From Serratia silvae (lineage in GTDB: Bacteria; Pseudomonadota; Gammaproteobacteria; Enterobacterales; Enterobacteriaceae), in NCBI RefSeq assembly GCF_023282985.1, contig NZ_JAGQDC010000012.1, positions 62,001 to 126,000 on the forward strand: a DNA stretch of 64,000 bases. The letters run 5' to 3'. This document shows positions 10,820 through 20,340 of the stretch, in pieces. Positions within the stretch are counted from its first letter, which is position 1; each line of letters opens with the position of its first letter. The notes beneath the pieces are model-generated. The model was not told the DNA's origin. It ran no database searches and saw only the letters and a program-made list of their open reading frames with translations. Both the position numbers and the translations under genes were made by a program.

Positions 10820-13002
10820 CAAACCTCCCGCCGTAGATAAACCGTGGCCAGCGGTGGCACCATCACGCTGATCGAATGTTCACGGCCGTGGCTGCCGATC
10901 GGCTGCGAGATCACCCGCCCCTGATTACCCGCGTTGCTGCCGTGATAATGGTGTGAATCGGTATTGAGGATTTCCTGATATTCGCCAGCATGTGCAATGC
11001 CAATGCGATAATGAGGACGCGGTACCGGGGTAAAGTTGCTGATGGCAATCAGTTCATTGCCCTGCGAGTCGTAGCGTGCGAAGGCAAATACCGAGTTATC
11101 GTGATCGTCGACCACCAGCCACTCAAAGCCGTCTGGGCGATAATCTCGCTCATACAGCGGCGCATTCTCCTGGTAACAGTGGTTGAGATCGCGTACCAGC
11201 CGTTGCACTCCGTGGTGCCAACCGTCCAATCCTTCCAGCAGATGCCAGTCCAGGCTGGTATCGAAATTCCACTCACGCCCTTGAGCAAATTCGCTGCCCA
11301 TAAACAGCAGTTTTTTGCCCGGATGCGCCCACATAAAGCCGTAATAAGCCCGCAGGTTGGCGAATTTCTGCCAGGCATCCCCCGGCATCCGATCCAGCAC
11401 GGAGCCTTTGCCATGCACCACTTCGTCGTGCGAGATCGGCAGCACGAAGTTTTCGGTATAGGCGTAGAGCATGCCGAAGGTCATCAGGTTGTGATGGTAT
11501 TTACGGTGCACCGGATCACACTTCATATAATCCAGCGTGTCATGCATCCAACCGAGATCCCACTTGTAGTGGAAGCCCAAGCCGTTGGCATCCGGCGGCA
11601 GCGTGACCCCCGGATAATCGGTCGATTCTTCCGCCAACGTCACCGCCCCTGGCCGCTCTTTGCCCAGCGTCTGGTTGGTGTAACGCAGGAAGGAGATCGC
11701 TTCCAGGTTCTCATTACCGCCATAGTAGTTCGGCACCCACTCGCCGTCGGCACGGCTGTAGTCACGGTAGATCATCGACGCCACCGCATCGACGCGCAGA
11801 CCGTCGATGCCAAAACGCTCCAGCCAGTAAAACGCATTGCCCGCCAGGTAGTTACGCACCTCGTGACGGCCATAGTTGTAGATCAGCGTGTTCCAGTCCT
11901 GATGGAATCCTTCGCGGGGATCGGCATATTCATACAGCGCGGTGCCGTCGAAGTTGGCCAGGCCATGGGCATCGCTGGGGAAGTGCCCCGGCACCCAGTC
12001 CAGGATCACGTTGATTCCTGCATCATGAGCCGCAGCGACAAAAGCTTTGAACTCCGCTGGCGTACCAAAACGGCGGGTTGGCGCATACATTCCCAACGGC
12101 TGATAGCCCCAGCTGCCGTCGAACGGATGTTCGTTGATCGGCAACAGTTCAATATGGGTGAAGCCCATATCTTTAACGTAGGGGATCAGCTGCTCGGCCA
12201 GCTCTTGATAGCTGAGCCAGAAATTATTGTCGGTATGGCGACGCCAGGAACCCAGGTGCACTTCATAGATGGAAATCGGACGGTCAAAATCATTGGCCCG
12301 CTGCCTTTCCGGCGTGTTTTCCACCACCGCAGGCAGCGGTGTGATCAACGAGGCCGTTTCTGGCCGCATCTGTGCTTCGAAAGCATAAGGATCGGCTTTC
12401 AACTGCACGTTGCCATAACAATCGATAATCTCGTATTTATACAGCTGCCCGGCCTTCACGCCCGGTAAAAACAGCTCCCAAATCCCGTTCTCTCTACGCA
12501 GGCGCATGGGATGACGCCGTCCATCCCAAAAGTTGAACTCACCCACTACCGACACGCGCTGAGCATTCGGTGCCCAAACGGCAAAGCTGACTCCGTCCAC
12601 ATTATCCAGCGAACCAGGATGCGCCCCAAGCCGCTCATAAGGCCGCAGATGGGTGCCCTCGGCCAGCAGCCAGCTGTCAATATCCTGCAACAGGGTGCCA
12701 AAACGATAAGGATCTTCGAGAAGTTGTTGATGGTCGCGCCAGCTAACTTCAAGTTGATAGCGGAAAGGGGTTTTACGACGCGGCACGAGAGCGCTGAAAA
12801 AACCACGAGCGTCATCGCAATTGAGTTGAACCAGACGGTTACCGGTTTTACTCTCTACCAGCCACACGTTGCCCGCATCCGGCAACAGCGCACAAATCTG
12901 TAGGCCGTTTTCAGTTACATGCATGCCAAGCAAGGAAAAGGGGTCGGCATAGTGACCGGAGATGAGCTGATTGATCACGTCACGTTCGGGAAGTACAGGC
13001 AT
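10819..13002 (-). CDS. glgB: 1,4-alpha-glucan branching enzyme GlgB
   Basis: GlgB creates alpha-1,6 branches in glycogen. The 727-residue protein (E. coli 728) has tandem N-terminal beta-sandwich modules followed by the GH13 catalytic domain; the nucleophile aspartate is in [10 protein letters not shown] and the general acid in [14 protein letters not shown] 13002 has AAGGAAG upstream. It is the first gene of glgBXCAP and overlaps glgX by one base. A gap of about 440 bases separates it from asd. Confidence 0.97.
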   Translation of the reverse strand: MPVLPERDVINQLISGHYADPFSLLGMHVTENGLQICALLPDAGNVWLVESKTGNRLVQLNCDDARGFFSALVPRRKTPFRYQLEVSWRDHQQLLEDPYRFGTLLQDIDSWLLAEGTHLRPYERLGAHPGSLDNVDGVSFAVWAPNAQRVSVVGEFNFWDGRRHPMRLRRENGIWELFLPGVKAGQLYKYEIIDCYGNVQLKADPYAFEAQMRPETASLITPLPAVVENTPERQRANDFDRPISIYEVHLGSWRRHTDNNFWLSYQELAEQLIPYVKDMGFTHIELLPINEHPFDGSWGYQPLGMYAPTRRFGTPAEFKAFVAAAHDAGINVILDWVPGHFPSDAHGLANFDGTALYEYADPREGFHQDWNTLIYNYGRHEVRNYLAGNAFYWLERFGIDGLRVDAVASMIYRDYSRADGEWVPNYYGGNENLEAISFLRYTNQTLGKERPGAVTLAEESTDYPGVTLPPDANGLGFHYKWDLGWMHDTLDYMKCDPVHRKYHHNLMTFGMLYAYTENFVLPISHDEVVHGKGSVLDRMPGDAWQKFANLRAYYGFMWAHPGKKLLFMGSEFAQGREWNFDTSLDWHLLEGLDGWHHGVQRLVRDLNHCYQENAPLYERDYRPDGFEWLVVDDHDNSVFAFARYDSQGNELIAISNFTPVPRPHYRIGIAHAGEYQEILNTDSHHYHGSNAGNQGRVISQPIGSHGREHSISVMVPPLATVYLRREV

Positions 13003-13441
13003 AGCATTCTTCCTTTGATTAAGAGCATGACTTTTAAAAGGCTACGCTGAACAAAAAGCAGCCGTTGCACCTATCATGCAATTCATTTGCTACCTAAAGC
13101 GTGATTCCAGTCGGTTATTGATTAATCGATCGCCTTCATGCTCGCAGTATCGCTCTTTATGCTTATTTTTAAGGCGAACTTTCACCATTGATGGAAAACT
13201 ATTCATCCACCTAATAAGCATAGCCATGTCTGCTAAAAACACGGTGGCATTACCAAGGAAAATTTTTAGTCGGAAAACCGGCGGAACGGGCAACCTTCGG
13301 TGACTGTGTCTGATATAACGGCGGGCGTGACGTCACCTCGCTTACATCGCCTTTACTGCGACAGCAATCGAGAACAGAAACGTGGAAAACAGGACATTGG
13401 AGGGCTGAAAGAGATCAGCCCTCAGGAATTTCAGTTCAAGG
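13003..13441. other. glgB-asd intergenic region
   Basis: This stretch contains no convincing gene. It should carry the glgBXCAP promoter for the minus strand and the asd terminator hairpin at 13400-13423. The short open frames here are not supported by start signals. Confidence 0.6.
13400..13423 (-). terminator. asd terminator hairpin
   Basis: A 9-bp stem GAGGGCTGA / TCAGCCCTC with a 6-base loop lies 18 bases after the asd stop codon on the minus strand. A short T-rich stretch (TGTTTTCC) follows further on. Confidence 0.6.
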
Positions 13442-14548
13442 TTACAGCAAGATACGCAGCATGCGGCGCAACGGTTCGGCCGCGCCCCACAACAGCTGAT
13501 CGCCAACGGTGAAGGCGGAGAGGTATTCCGGCCCCATATTCAGCTTGCGCAAACGGCCAACCGGCGTGTTCAACGTGCCGGTTACGGCAGCCGGCGTCAG
13601 CTCACGCATGGTCAGTTCGCGGTCGTTCGGGATCACCCGTACCCAGTCATTGTGCGTAGCCAGCAGTTGCTCGATTTCCGGCAGTGGGATGTCTTTTTTC
13701 AGCTTCAGAGTAAATGCCTGGCTGTGACAGCGCAGAGCACCAACGCGCACACACAAACCATCAACCGGGATGATGCTTGACGTGCTGAGGATCTTGTTGG
13801 TTTCTGCCTGGCCTTTCCACTCTTCGCGGCTTTGGCCGTTATCCAGCGGCTTGTCGATCCAAGGGATCAGGCTACCCGCCAGAGGAACGCCAAAGTTATC
13901 GGTTGGCAGCTTACCGGAACGGGTGGCCTCCGTGACTTTACGCTCGATGTCCAGGATCGCCGAGGCCGGGTCCTGCAACTCCTTCGCCACATCGGCATGC
14001 AGCATGCCCATCTGGGTCAACAATTCACGCATATGGCGCGCACCGCCGCCGGAAGCCGCTTGATAAGTGGCAACAGATGCCCACTCCACCAGATCGTTGG
14101 CAAACAGGCCGCCCAGCGACATCAGCATCAGGCTAACGGTGCAGTTACCACCAACAAAGGTCTTGATGCCTTTGTTCAGCCCTTCCTGGATCACTGCATG
14201 GTTGACCGGGTCGAGGATGATAATCGCATCGTCTTTCATACGCAGAGAAGAGGCCGCATCGATCCAATAACCCTGCCAGCCGGTGGCCCGCAGCTTTGGA
14301 TAGATTTCATTGGTGTAATCGCCACCTTGGCAGGTAATAATAATATCGAGCGCGCTTAACGCTTCCACATCATACGCATCTTGCAGCGTACCTTGCTGTT
14401 GGCCACCGAAAACCGGGGCGGCAGCACCGAGCTGCGAAGTGGAGAAGAATACCGGACGAATGGCGTCAAAATCGCGCTCTTGTGTCATGCGCTGCATGAG
14501 TACCGAGCCGACCATGCCACGCCAACCAATGAAACCAACGTTTTTCAT
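13442..14548 (-). CDS. asd: Aspartate-semialdehyde dehydrogenase Asd
   Basis: Asd reduces aspartyl-4-phosphate to aspartate semialdehyde with NADPH. This is the branch point to lysine/diaminopimelate, methionine and threonine, and is normally essential for the cell wall. The protein has 368 residues (E. coli 367). NADP-binding GWRGMVGS is at residues 8-15 and the catalytic cysteine is Cys136 in [10 protein letters not shown]. Its place upstream of glgB is the same as in E. coli. Confidence 0.97.
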   Translation of the reverse strand: MKNVGFIGWRGMVGSVLMQRMTQERDFDAIRPVFFSTSQLGAAAPVFGGQQQGTLQDAYDVEALSALDIIITCQGGDYTNEIYPKLRATGWQGYWIDAASSLRMKDDAIIILDPVNHAVIQEGLNKGIKTFVGGNCTVSLMLMSLGGLFANDLVEWASVATYQAASGGGARHMRELLTQMGMLHADVAKELQDPASAILDIERKVTEATRSGKLPTDNFGVPLAGSLIPWIDKPLDNGQSREEWKGQAETNKILSTSSIIPVDGLCVRVGALRCHSQAFTLKLKKDIPLPEIEQLLATHNDWVRVIPNDRELTMRELTPAAVTGTLNTPVGRLRKLNMGPEYLSAFTVGDQLLWGAAEPLRRMLRILL

Positions 14549-14750
14549 ATTTACAGTCCTGCCTTGGAGGATGACTATGCTCTATACCCTTTGAGGAAGG
14601 GTATGAGATAGAGTTAAGTTATGTGTTGTGTGCAATATCTACCCACCTTACAAAATGTCGGCGCGAGCGCAAAGTGAATTTATTCAATAAACGGGCAATT
14701 CTCAGCAATGCTGCTTATACCCGTCATTTTTTCTGATGTTGAGGCCTTAA

Positions 14751-15344
14751 ATGACAGAGATGATTGCGGCGACGGTGTTGCTGTTTTTAATTATGGATCC
14801 GCTGGGTAACCTGCCGATTTTCATGTCGGTGCTGAAACACCTGGAACCGCGCCGTCGCCGGGCGGTGGTGATCCGCGAGTTGCTGATAGCCTTGGTATTG
14901 ATGCTGATCTTCCTGTTCGCGGGCGAACATATTTTGGCATTCCTTAACCTGCGCACCGAAACCGTGTCGATCTCCGGCGGGATTATCCTGTTTCTGATCG
15001 CCATCAAGATGATTTTCCCTTCGCAGGAAGGCAGCGGTAGCGATCTTTCCGCCGGAGAGGAGCCTTTCCTGGTGCCGCTCGCCATTCCGCTAGTGGCCGG
15101 GCCATCGATTCTGGCAACCTTGATGCTGCTTTCACACCAGTACCCCAACCAGATTTCGCATCTGGTGGTGGCCTTGCTGATTGCCTGGGGATTGTCGGCG
15201 GCGATCCTGCTGATGTCGAACCTGTTCCTGCGGTTACTGGGTAGCAAAGGAGTGAGTGCACTGGAACGGCTGATGGGGTTGATTCTGGTGATGCTGTCCA
15301 CCCAGATGTTCCTGGACGGTGTTCGGGCCTATCTGAACCTTTAG
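14751..15344 (+). CDS. yhgN: MarC-family inner membrane protein YhgN
   Basis: This is a 197-residue polytopic membrane protein of the MarC/UPF0056 family, the same length as E. coli YhgN. Six hydrophobic segments are visible, including the N-terminal FLIMDPLGNLPIF motif and VPLAIPLVAGPS near the middle. Members are possible transporters but their substrate is not settled. It is divergent from asd, as in E. coli, and ends at a hairpin shared with gntT. Confidence 0.92.
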   Translation: MTEMIAATVLLFLIMDPLGNLPIFMSVLKHLEPRRRRAVVIRELLIALVLMLIFLFAGEHILAFLNLRTETVSISGGIILFLIAIKMIFPSQEGSGSDLSAGEEPFLVPLAIPLVAGPSILATLMLLSHQYPNQISHLVVALLIAWGLSAAILLMSNLFLRLLGSKGVSALERLMGLILVMLSTQMFLDGVRAYLNL

Positions 15345-15350
15345 CAGTCA

Positions 15351-15375
15351 GGGCGCAGCAGAGATTGCTGCGCCC
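15351..15375. terminator. Bidirectional terminator hairpin between yhgN and gntT
   Basis: A perfect 10-bp stem GGGCGCAGCA / TGCTGCGCCC has a 5-base loop. It lies between the convergent yhgN and gntT stops and uses the GGGCGCAGCA core seen in the dispersed repeats. Confidence 0.7.
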
Positions 15376-15387
15376 CACCTTTGAGAC

Positions 15388-16704
15388 TTAAACCACCATC
15401 GCCAACAGCAGGCAACCAATCAGGCCGCAGACTGAAATGATGGTTTCCAACACCGACCAGGACTTGATGGTTTCCATAATGGTCAGGTTGAAATACTCCT
15501 TGAACAGCCAGAAGCCCGGATCGTTAACGTGAGAGAAAATCACGCTGCCTGAACCGACGGCGATAACCATCAGCTCCGGGCTGGCCCCGGTGGTGGCAAT
15601 CAGCGGAGCCACAATCCCCCCGGCGGTGATCGCCGCTACGGTCGCGGAACCCAGCGCAATACGCAGCACTGCGGCAATCGACCAGGCCATCAGGATCGGT
15701 GACACGTCGCTGCCATGCATGATGCCAGCAATGTATTGCTCAATGCCGCTGTCCACCAGCACCTGTTTGAACGCCCCGCCACCGCCGATGATTAACAGCA
15801 TCATGGCGATGATTTTGATGGAGTCACTGACGGTGCCCATCACTTCGTCCATGGTGCGGCCACGGTTCAGGCCGAAGGTAAAGATGGCGATCAGCACCGC
15901 GATCAGCGTTGCCATTACCGGGTCACCAAAGAACTCGGCGTAAGACAGGAACGGGTGGCCTTTAGGCAACACCATTTCCGCCACGGCACGCAACGCCATC
16001 AGGATCACCGGCACCAGTGCGGTCGCTACGCTAACGCCAAACCCTGGCATCTCTTCTTCGGTAAAGGTTTTTGGGTTATATAAACCGACCGGAACCGGCT
16101 TATCGATACCTTTCAGGAAGCGGGCATAGACCGGGCCTGCCAGGATCACGGTTGGGATCGCCAGCAAAGTGCCGTACAGCAGGGTTTTCCCCATGTCCGC
16201 ATGGAAAATGGTAGCGATGGCCGTTGGGCCTGGATGCGGTGGCAGGAAACCGTGGGTAACGGACAGCGCCGCAGCCATCGGCACACCGACATACAGCAGC
16301 GGGATACGCGCAGAGGCAGCAATGGTAAACACCAAAGGCAGCAACAGCACGAAGCCCACTTCGTAGAACAGAGCAAAACCGACGGTAAAACCGGTCAGCA
16401 CGATGGCCCATTGGATATGCTGTTTACCGAACTTGTCGATCAGCGTGGTGGCAATCCGCTGCGCACCGCCACAGTCCGCCAGCAGCTTACCGAGCATGGC
16501 ACCAAAGCCCATGATCAGCGCCAGACCGCCGAGCGTTCCGCCCACGCCGGCCTTGATAGAACCAATCACTTTGTCTACCGGCATTCCCTGCATGATACCG
16601 ACCGCCAGAGCGACCAGAATCAGCGAGATAAAGCCGTTCAGCTTAAAGCGGATCATCAGCAGCAGTAGCATGGCTACGCCGATGGCAACAATCACTAGTG
16701 GCAT
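15388..16704 (-). CDS. gntT: High-affinity gluconate:H+ symporter, GntT type
   Basis: This is a GntP-family gluconate permease of 438 residues with about 12-14 membrane segments. The N-terminus MPLVIVAIGVAMLLLLMIRF, the segment FLPPHPGPTAIATIF and the length match E. coli GntT. They do not match GntU (about 446 residues, with PGPAPMLLASQMNADFG in the same place), although GntU is the permease found next to yhgN in E. coli. ATG 16704 has a good GGAG site. It is divergent from gntK and shares its regulatory region, so uptake and phosphorylation of gluconate are probably co-regulated by GntR and CRP. Confidence 0.93.
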   Translation of the reverse strand: MPLVIVAIGVAMLLLLMIRFKLNGFISLILVALAVGIMQGMPVDKVIGSIKAGVGGTLGGLALIMGFGAMLGKLLADCGGAQRIATTLIDKFGKQHIQWAIVLTGFTVGFALFYEVGFVLLLPLVFTIAASARIPLLYVGVPMAAALSVTHGFLPPHPGPTAIATIFHADMGKTLLYGTLLAIPTVILAGPVYARFLKGIDKPVPVGLYNPKTFTEEEMPGFGVSVATALVPVILMALRAVAEMVLPKGHPFLSYAEFFGDPVMATLIAVLIAIFTFGLNRGRTMDEVMGTVSDSIKIIAMMLLIIGGGGAFKQVLVDSGIEQYIAGIMHGSDVSPILMAWSIAAVLRIALGSATVAAITAGGIVAPLIATTGASPELMVIAVGSGSVIFSHVNDPGFWLFKEYFNLTIMETIKSWSVLETIISVCGLIGCLLLAMVV

Positions 16705-16897
16705 AATTTTTCTCCAACTCTTTTATCACTTGGCCTATGCGTAACGGCGGCGAAAGAAGGTGCTTTGTTTTCGTTGTACGACCCTATCCTGGTGGTCTAA
16801 GTAGGCAGCTGAGTACAGTGGTATAGCCAATGGATACAGATTGCAGCCCGCCACGTGGCGACATGAAAACAACGAGTATTCTCCCTGTTCTATGCTG

Positions 16898-16913
16898 TGT
16901 GATGACAATCACA
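16898..16913 (+). promoter_or_regulatory. CRP binding site in gntT-gntK intergenic region
   Basis: TGTGA-TGACAA-TCACA matches the 10 specified bases of the CRP consensus exactly. It lies 194 bases upstream of gntT and 98 bases upstream of gntK and could serve either promoter. Confidence 0.8.
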
Positions 16914-16920
16914 TCTCCAT

Positions 16921-16936
16921 TTGTTACGCGTATCAT
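16921..16936 (+). promoter_or_regulatory. GntR operator 1
   Basis: TTGTTACGCGTATCAT matches 12 of 16 positions of the E. coli GntR consensus ATGTTACCGATAACAT and is itself nearly palindromic. It abuts operator 2, sharing two bases. Confidence 0.6.
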
Positions 16937-16950
16937 GATACCGGTAACAT
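16935..16950 (+). promoter_or_regulatory. GntR operator 2
   Basis: ATGATACCGGTAACAT matches the GntR consensus ATGTTACCG(A/G)TAACAT at 15 of 16 positions. It lies 60 bases before gntK and just downstream of the CRP box. Confidence 0.8.
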
Positions 16951-17010
16951 GGTAAGATCCGAAACTAGGTAACCCAGCAAAATTCGCATTCTGAGATAGA
17001 GATCAAACTT

Positions 17011-17517
17011 ATGGCGGGAAAAAGCATCATCCTGATGGGCGTCTCCGGCAGCGGCAAGTCCACAATTGGCGCGGCGGTAGCACGAGAAATCAAAGCAAAA
17101 TTTATTGATGGCGACGATCTGCATCCACGCGCCAACATCCAGAAGATGGCCAGCGGCCAACCGCTGAATGACGAAGACCGTGCCCCCTGGCTACAACGCC
17201 TCAACGACGCGGCGTACAGCCTTCATCACAAGAACGAAAGCGGGATTATTGTCTGCTCGGCGCTAAAACGCCGCTACCGCGATCTGCTGCGCAAAGACAA
17301 TGACAATATGGTGTTTATCTATCTGAAAGGCAGCTTCGAGGTGATCCTGGCCCGTCTGCAAGCCCGCTCCGGGCATTTTATGCCCACCGAGTTGCTAAAA
17401 AGTCAGTTTGAAGCGTTAGAAGAGCCAGGTGCAGACGAAAAAGATGTGATTTGCGTGGATATCGATACCGACGTTGAAGGCGTTGTTGGCCGCTGTGTCA
17501 CAGCGCTGAAACAATAA
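17011..17517 (+). CDS. gntK: Gluconokinase GntK
   Basis: Gluconokinase phosphorylates D-gluconate to 6-phosphogluconate, feeding the Entner-Doudoroff and pentose phosphate pathways. The P-loop GVSGSGKS is at residues 10-17, with DGDDLHP and the lid ARSGHFMP following. The length of 168 residues fits the family. The N-terminus MAGKSIILMGVSGSGK also resembles E. coli IdnK, the second gluconokinase, but the context with gntT and gntR supports the gnt assignment. Confidence 0.93.
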   Translation: MAGKSIILMGVSGSGKSTIGAAVAREIKAKFIDGDDLHPRANIQKMASGQPLNDEDRAPWLQRLNDAAYSLHHKNESGIIVCSALKRRYRDLLRKDNDNMVFIYLKGSFEVILARLQARSGHFMPTELLKSQFEALEEPGADEKDVICVDIDTDVEGVVGRCVTALKQ

Positions 17518-17527
17518 GTTAGCCGCT

Positions 17528-17551
17528 CTGGGCGCTGGCTATTGCGCCCAG
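17528..17551. terminator. Bidirectional terminator hairpin between gntK and gntR
   Basis: An 8-bp stem CTGGGCGC / GCGCCCAG with an 8-base loop lies between the convergent gntK and gntR stop codons, only 2 bases from the end of gntR. Confidence 0.65.
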
Positions 17552-17553
17552 GT

Positions 17554-18549
17554 TCAGATGCTGCCACCGGGTGCTACGGTGAAACCAACATCCACCATGC
17601 GTGGAGAAACCGTTTCCCCGCGCAACCGAGCCAACAGACGCTCTGCGGCGATCTGGCCCATATGCTCACGCGGCGTCAGCACGCTCGCCAGTTTTGGCAC
17701 CATCACCTGGCCGATATCGTGGCCGTGGAAACCGGCAATCGCCATATCTTGTGGGATCGATAATCCTTGGCGCTGGCACTCAAATGCTGCACCGATCGCC
17801 AAGTCATCGTTGGTACAAAAAATACTGTCGATCTGCGGGTAATCGCGCTGTGCCTCGCGCAACATCTCACCACCGGCCGAATAGGAAGAAGAGCGTGCGG
17901 TCATGATGCTGTAGGTTTCAAGGCCTGATTCACGCATGGCCTGTTCGTAACCCTGCTGTTTGATGATGGTACGTTCATCCTGACGCGCGCCAAAATACAC
18001 CACATGACGGTGACCACGAGCGATGATTTGCTGGGTCATTTGGCGGGCCGCTTCAAAGTTGTTGAACCCGACCGCCAGATCGATACAGGGTGAGACACAA
18101 TCCATCAACTCCACCACCGGGATGCCCGCCACTTCAATCATCTTCAGGGTACGCGCGGTATGGTGGCGTTCGGACAGGATCAGCCCATCGATATTGTAAG
18201 AAAACAGCGACGTCAGGCGCTCTTCCTCACGCTCCGGCAGATAGCCGTAGTGCGCCAACATGGTTTGATAGTTGTGTGCATCGGTAACACTTTCGATACC
18301 CCGCAGCACTTCGGCAAATACTTGGTTAGTCAGCGACGGTAGCAACACACCGATCGCCCGGCTGGTGGCGTTGGAAAGAATATCCGGGGCGCGGTTGGGG
18401 ATGTAGCCAAGTTCGTCCAGCGCTACCGCAATTTTTTGCTGTAAAGCGGTAGAAACCTGATCGGGATTGCGCAAATAGCGGCTCACCGTCATTTTAGTGA
18501 CGCCAACCTGATCCGCGACATCTTGAAGCACCGGCCGTTTTTTCTTCAT
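17554..18549 (-). CDS. gntR: Gluconate utilisation repressor GntR (LacI family)
   Basis: GntR is the LacI-family repressor of gluconate uptake and catabolism genes. The N-terminal helix-turn-helix reads DVADQVGVTKMTVSRYLRNP and the remainder is the periplasmic-binding-protein-like effector domain. The frame is open to 18660, but ATG 18549 gives MKKKRPVLQDV and 331 residues, exactly the E. coli start and length. Its likely operators are the two palindromes at 16921-16950. Confidence 0.95.
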   Translation of the reverse strand: MKKKRPVLQDVADQVGVTKMTVSRYLRNPDQVSTALQQKIAVALDELGYIPNRAPDILSNATSRAIGVLLPSLTNQVFAEVLRGIESVTDAHNYQTMLAHYGYLPEREEERLTSLFSYNIDGLILSERHHTARTLKMIEVAGIPVVELMDCVSPCIDLAVGFNNFEAARQMTQQIIARGHRHVVYFGARQDERTIIKQQGYEQAMRESGLETYSIMTARSSSYSAGGEMLREAQRDYPQIDSIFCTNDDLAIGAAFECQRQGLSIPQDMAIAGFHGHDIGQVMVPKLASVLTPREHMGQIAAERLLARLRGETVSPRMVDVGFTVAPGGSI

Positions 18550-18684
18550 TATCAATGAACTGGCTAACCATGAATGGGCAGCCATTTTAGCAAATAAAAC
18601 GCCTTTCCGATATTGTTGGTTATCCGGCCAGCAGAGGCAAAAAATGGCCCGGTATTGCACCGAGCCATCGCCGTTACTCTGTCA

Positions 18685-19380
18685 TCACACTGGTGGCAGA
18701 TCGAACAGTAAAATCTCGCTATCTTCATCGGCATGGATCGACAACGTTGTCTCATCCCAGATGGCAAACGCATCGCTAATACCCGCTTTGTGGCCATTGA
18801 TGGAGACATTGCCGTTAACCACCTGGATCCAAACGCGGCGTTCTGCCTGGATTGGATAGACCGATTGCTCATCTTTTTTCAGCGCCCAGCGTGACAAGGT
18901 CATATCTTGGAACACCTTCAGCGACCCTTCACGGGCGTCTGGCGACAGCACCAACTGGCGGCCTTGTGGCGCATCAAACATCCGTTGCTCATAACGTGGC
19001 TCCAGCCCAACCTGATCCGGAATAATCCAGATCTGGTAGAGATGCAATGGCCGATCGCTATTGGCATTGTACTCGGAGTGACGAACACCGGTCCCTGCAC
19101 TCATGATCTGAAACTCACCGGCATTGATCTGTTCTTTGTTGCCCATGCTGTCCTGATGCTCCACCGTGCCGCTCAGCACGTAGGTCAGGATTTCCATGTC
19201 TTTATGGGGATGAGTACCAAACCCCTGGCCTGCATCAATCACGTCTTCGTTGATTACCCGCAGCGCCGAGAACCCCATAAAATCGGGATCGTAATAGTCG
19301 GCAAATGAGAAGGTGTGCCAGCTGTCTAGCCAACCATGATTAGCATGACCGCGATCTTGTGCCTTACGTAAATAAATCAT
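18685..19380 (-). CDS. yhhW: Pirin-family protein YhhW (quercetin 2,3-dioxygenase type)
   Basis: YhhW is a bicupin pirin-like protein; the E. coli homologue binds a metal and has quercetinase activity in vitro, though its physiological role is unclear. The metal-site residues are visible in FGTHPHKDMEILTYVL and HSEYN of the first cupin. The frame extends to TTG 19386, but GAGGAG lies 8 bases before ATG 19380, which gives MIYLRKAQ and 231 residues, as in E. coli. Confidence 0.93.
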   Translation of the reverse strand: MIYLRKAQDRGHANHGWLDSWHTFSFADYYDPDFMGFSALRVINEDVIDAGQGFGTHPHKDMEILTYVLSGTVEHQDSMGNKEQINAGEFQIMSAGTGVRHSEYNANSDRPLHLYQIWIIPDQVGLEPRYEQRMFDAPQGRQLVLSPDAREGSLKVFQDMTLSRWALKKDEQSVYPIQAERRVWIQVVNGNVSINGHKAGISDAFAIWDETTLSIHADEDSEILLFDLPPV

Positions 19381-19529
19381 ATTCAACTCTCCTCAACGTT
19401 TTCTACAGTCTAGACCTGACGGATGAATATGAAAGCGCAAAAATCTCACCCCTCTGTTCAAAAAATTAGGTGGAGTTTGGCAAGGAGTAGCAAAGGATTT
19501 GTGGGATGGGTTGGTCGCTGAATTTGGGC

Positions 19530-19635
19530 AAAAAAAAAGCCAGCACCCGAGCTGGCTAAGTAAACACTGGAAGCAATGTGAGCAATGTCGTGCCTTCAGC
19601 AAACAGTATCAAAGGTTGATACTCTCCCTGAACGC
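19530..19635 (-). ncRNA. ryhB: Small regulatory RNA RyhB
   Basis: The minus strand carries the RyhB core GCACGACATTGCTCACATTG followed by CTTCCAGTGTTTACTT. The terminator hairpin AGCCAGC-TCGGGT-GCTGGCT (19538-19557) follows, ending in nine T residues. This matches the conserved 3' two-thirds of E. coli RyhB and occupies the same place, next to yhhY. The seed CTTCCAG-type region that pairs with sodB and other iron-protein mRNAs is retained. The 5' part differs from E. coli and can fold into its own stem around AGTATCAA/TTGATACT. The 5' end near 19635 is an estimate from the alignment to E. coli RyhB and the Fur box just upstream. Confidence 0.93.
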
Positions 19636-19637
19636 AT

Positions 19638-19656
19638 GGCAATAATAATCATTATC
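19638..19656. promoter_or_regulatory. Fur box at the ryhB promoter
   Basis: The 19 bases match GATAATGATAATCATTATC at 16 of 19 positions. The site lies immediately upstream of the inferred ryhB start, as expected for iron-dependent Fur repression. Confidence 0.88.
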
Positions 19657-19767
19657 ATTCGCACTTGTAAAGCGTTTTTTTGACCAACCAGAAATTATAT
19701 TGACTCATGGCAGTAAACGGATAATTTGGGAGTTTATTCAAATGGTAAACGCATAAGTGAGGAAAGA

Positions 19768-20265
19768 ATGAGCGAGATTGTAGTCCGTCACGTGGAAAGT
19801 AACGATGCTGAAACTTTGCACCAGCTATATTCCCACCCGGCCGTTTACCGTGACACACTACAACTACCGCTACCCTCAAAAACTATGTGGCAGCAACGTA
19901 TTGCTAATGTGCAGCCCGGAACCTACAACATGGTGGCCTGCATTGATGAGCGCGTGGTGGGACAGCTATTCGTGGAACTCAACCAGCGGGTACGTCGCCG
20001 TCATGTGGCCACTATTGGTATCAGCGTGGATGCCGGTTACCACGGCAAAGGCGTCGGCAGCGCGCTAATGAAGGCGATGATCGATATCTGCGACAACTGG
20101 GCAGGCATTGAGCGCATTGAGCTAACGGTGTTCACCGACAATCAGGGTGCCATTGCGCTGTATCGTAAGTTCGGTTTTGAAATTGAAGGCACCAGCCGCC
20201 GCTTTGCCATGCGCGATGGCGAGCTGGTGGATGCCTATCATATGGCCCGCTTTAAAAACCCGTAA
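19768..20265 (+). CDS. yhhY: GNAT-family N-acetyltransferase YhhY (AaaT-like)
   Basis: This is a single-domain GNAT acetyltransferase of 165 residues; E. coli YhhY (AaaT) acetylates amino acids such as phenylalanine and methionine. The acetyl-CoA-binding motif region is GYHGKGVGSALM, and the C-terminal NQGAIALYRKFGFEIEGT is typical. The frame is open from 19726, but GAGGA lies just before ATG 19768, which gives MSEIVVRH as in E. coli (MSEIVIRH). Confidence 0.92.
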   Translation: MSEIVVRHVESNDAETLHQLYSHPAVYRDTLQLPLPSKTMWQQRIANVQPGTYNMVACIDERVVGQLFVELNQRVRRRHVATIGISVDAGYHGKGVGSALMKAMIDICDNWAGIERIELTVFTDNQGAIALYRKFGFEIEGTSRRFAMRDGELVDAYHMARFKNP

Positions 20266-20280
20266 TCAGCACAGCCTTGT

Positions 20281-20310
20281 AGGTGGGGCGCTCATAGCAA
20301 TGCCCCACCT
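20281..20310. terminator. Bidirectional hairpin between yhhY and iolE
   Basis: A 9-bp stem AGGTGGGGC / GCCCCACCT with a 12-base loop lies between the convergent yhhY and iolE genes. It marks one edge of the inositol island. Confidence 0.65.
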
Positions 20311-20340
20311 GTTTAGACACAGCAATACGCATTAACTGAC

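Noticed and set aside
10990-12468. 492-codon open frame on plus, antisense to glgB
   Set aside because: It lies entirely inside the well-conserved glgB gene, has no ribosome site and no recognisable domain; long antisense frames are common opposite GC-rich genes.
15388-16704. Naming the permease gntU because of its position next to yhgN
   Set aside because: N-terminus, internal PHPGPTAIATIF motif and 438-residue length agree with GntT and not with GntU.
19393-19602. 69-codon frame on minus upstream of yhhW
   Set aside because: It overlaps the 3' half and terminator of RyhB, which explains the conserved sequence better.
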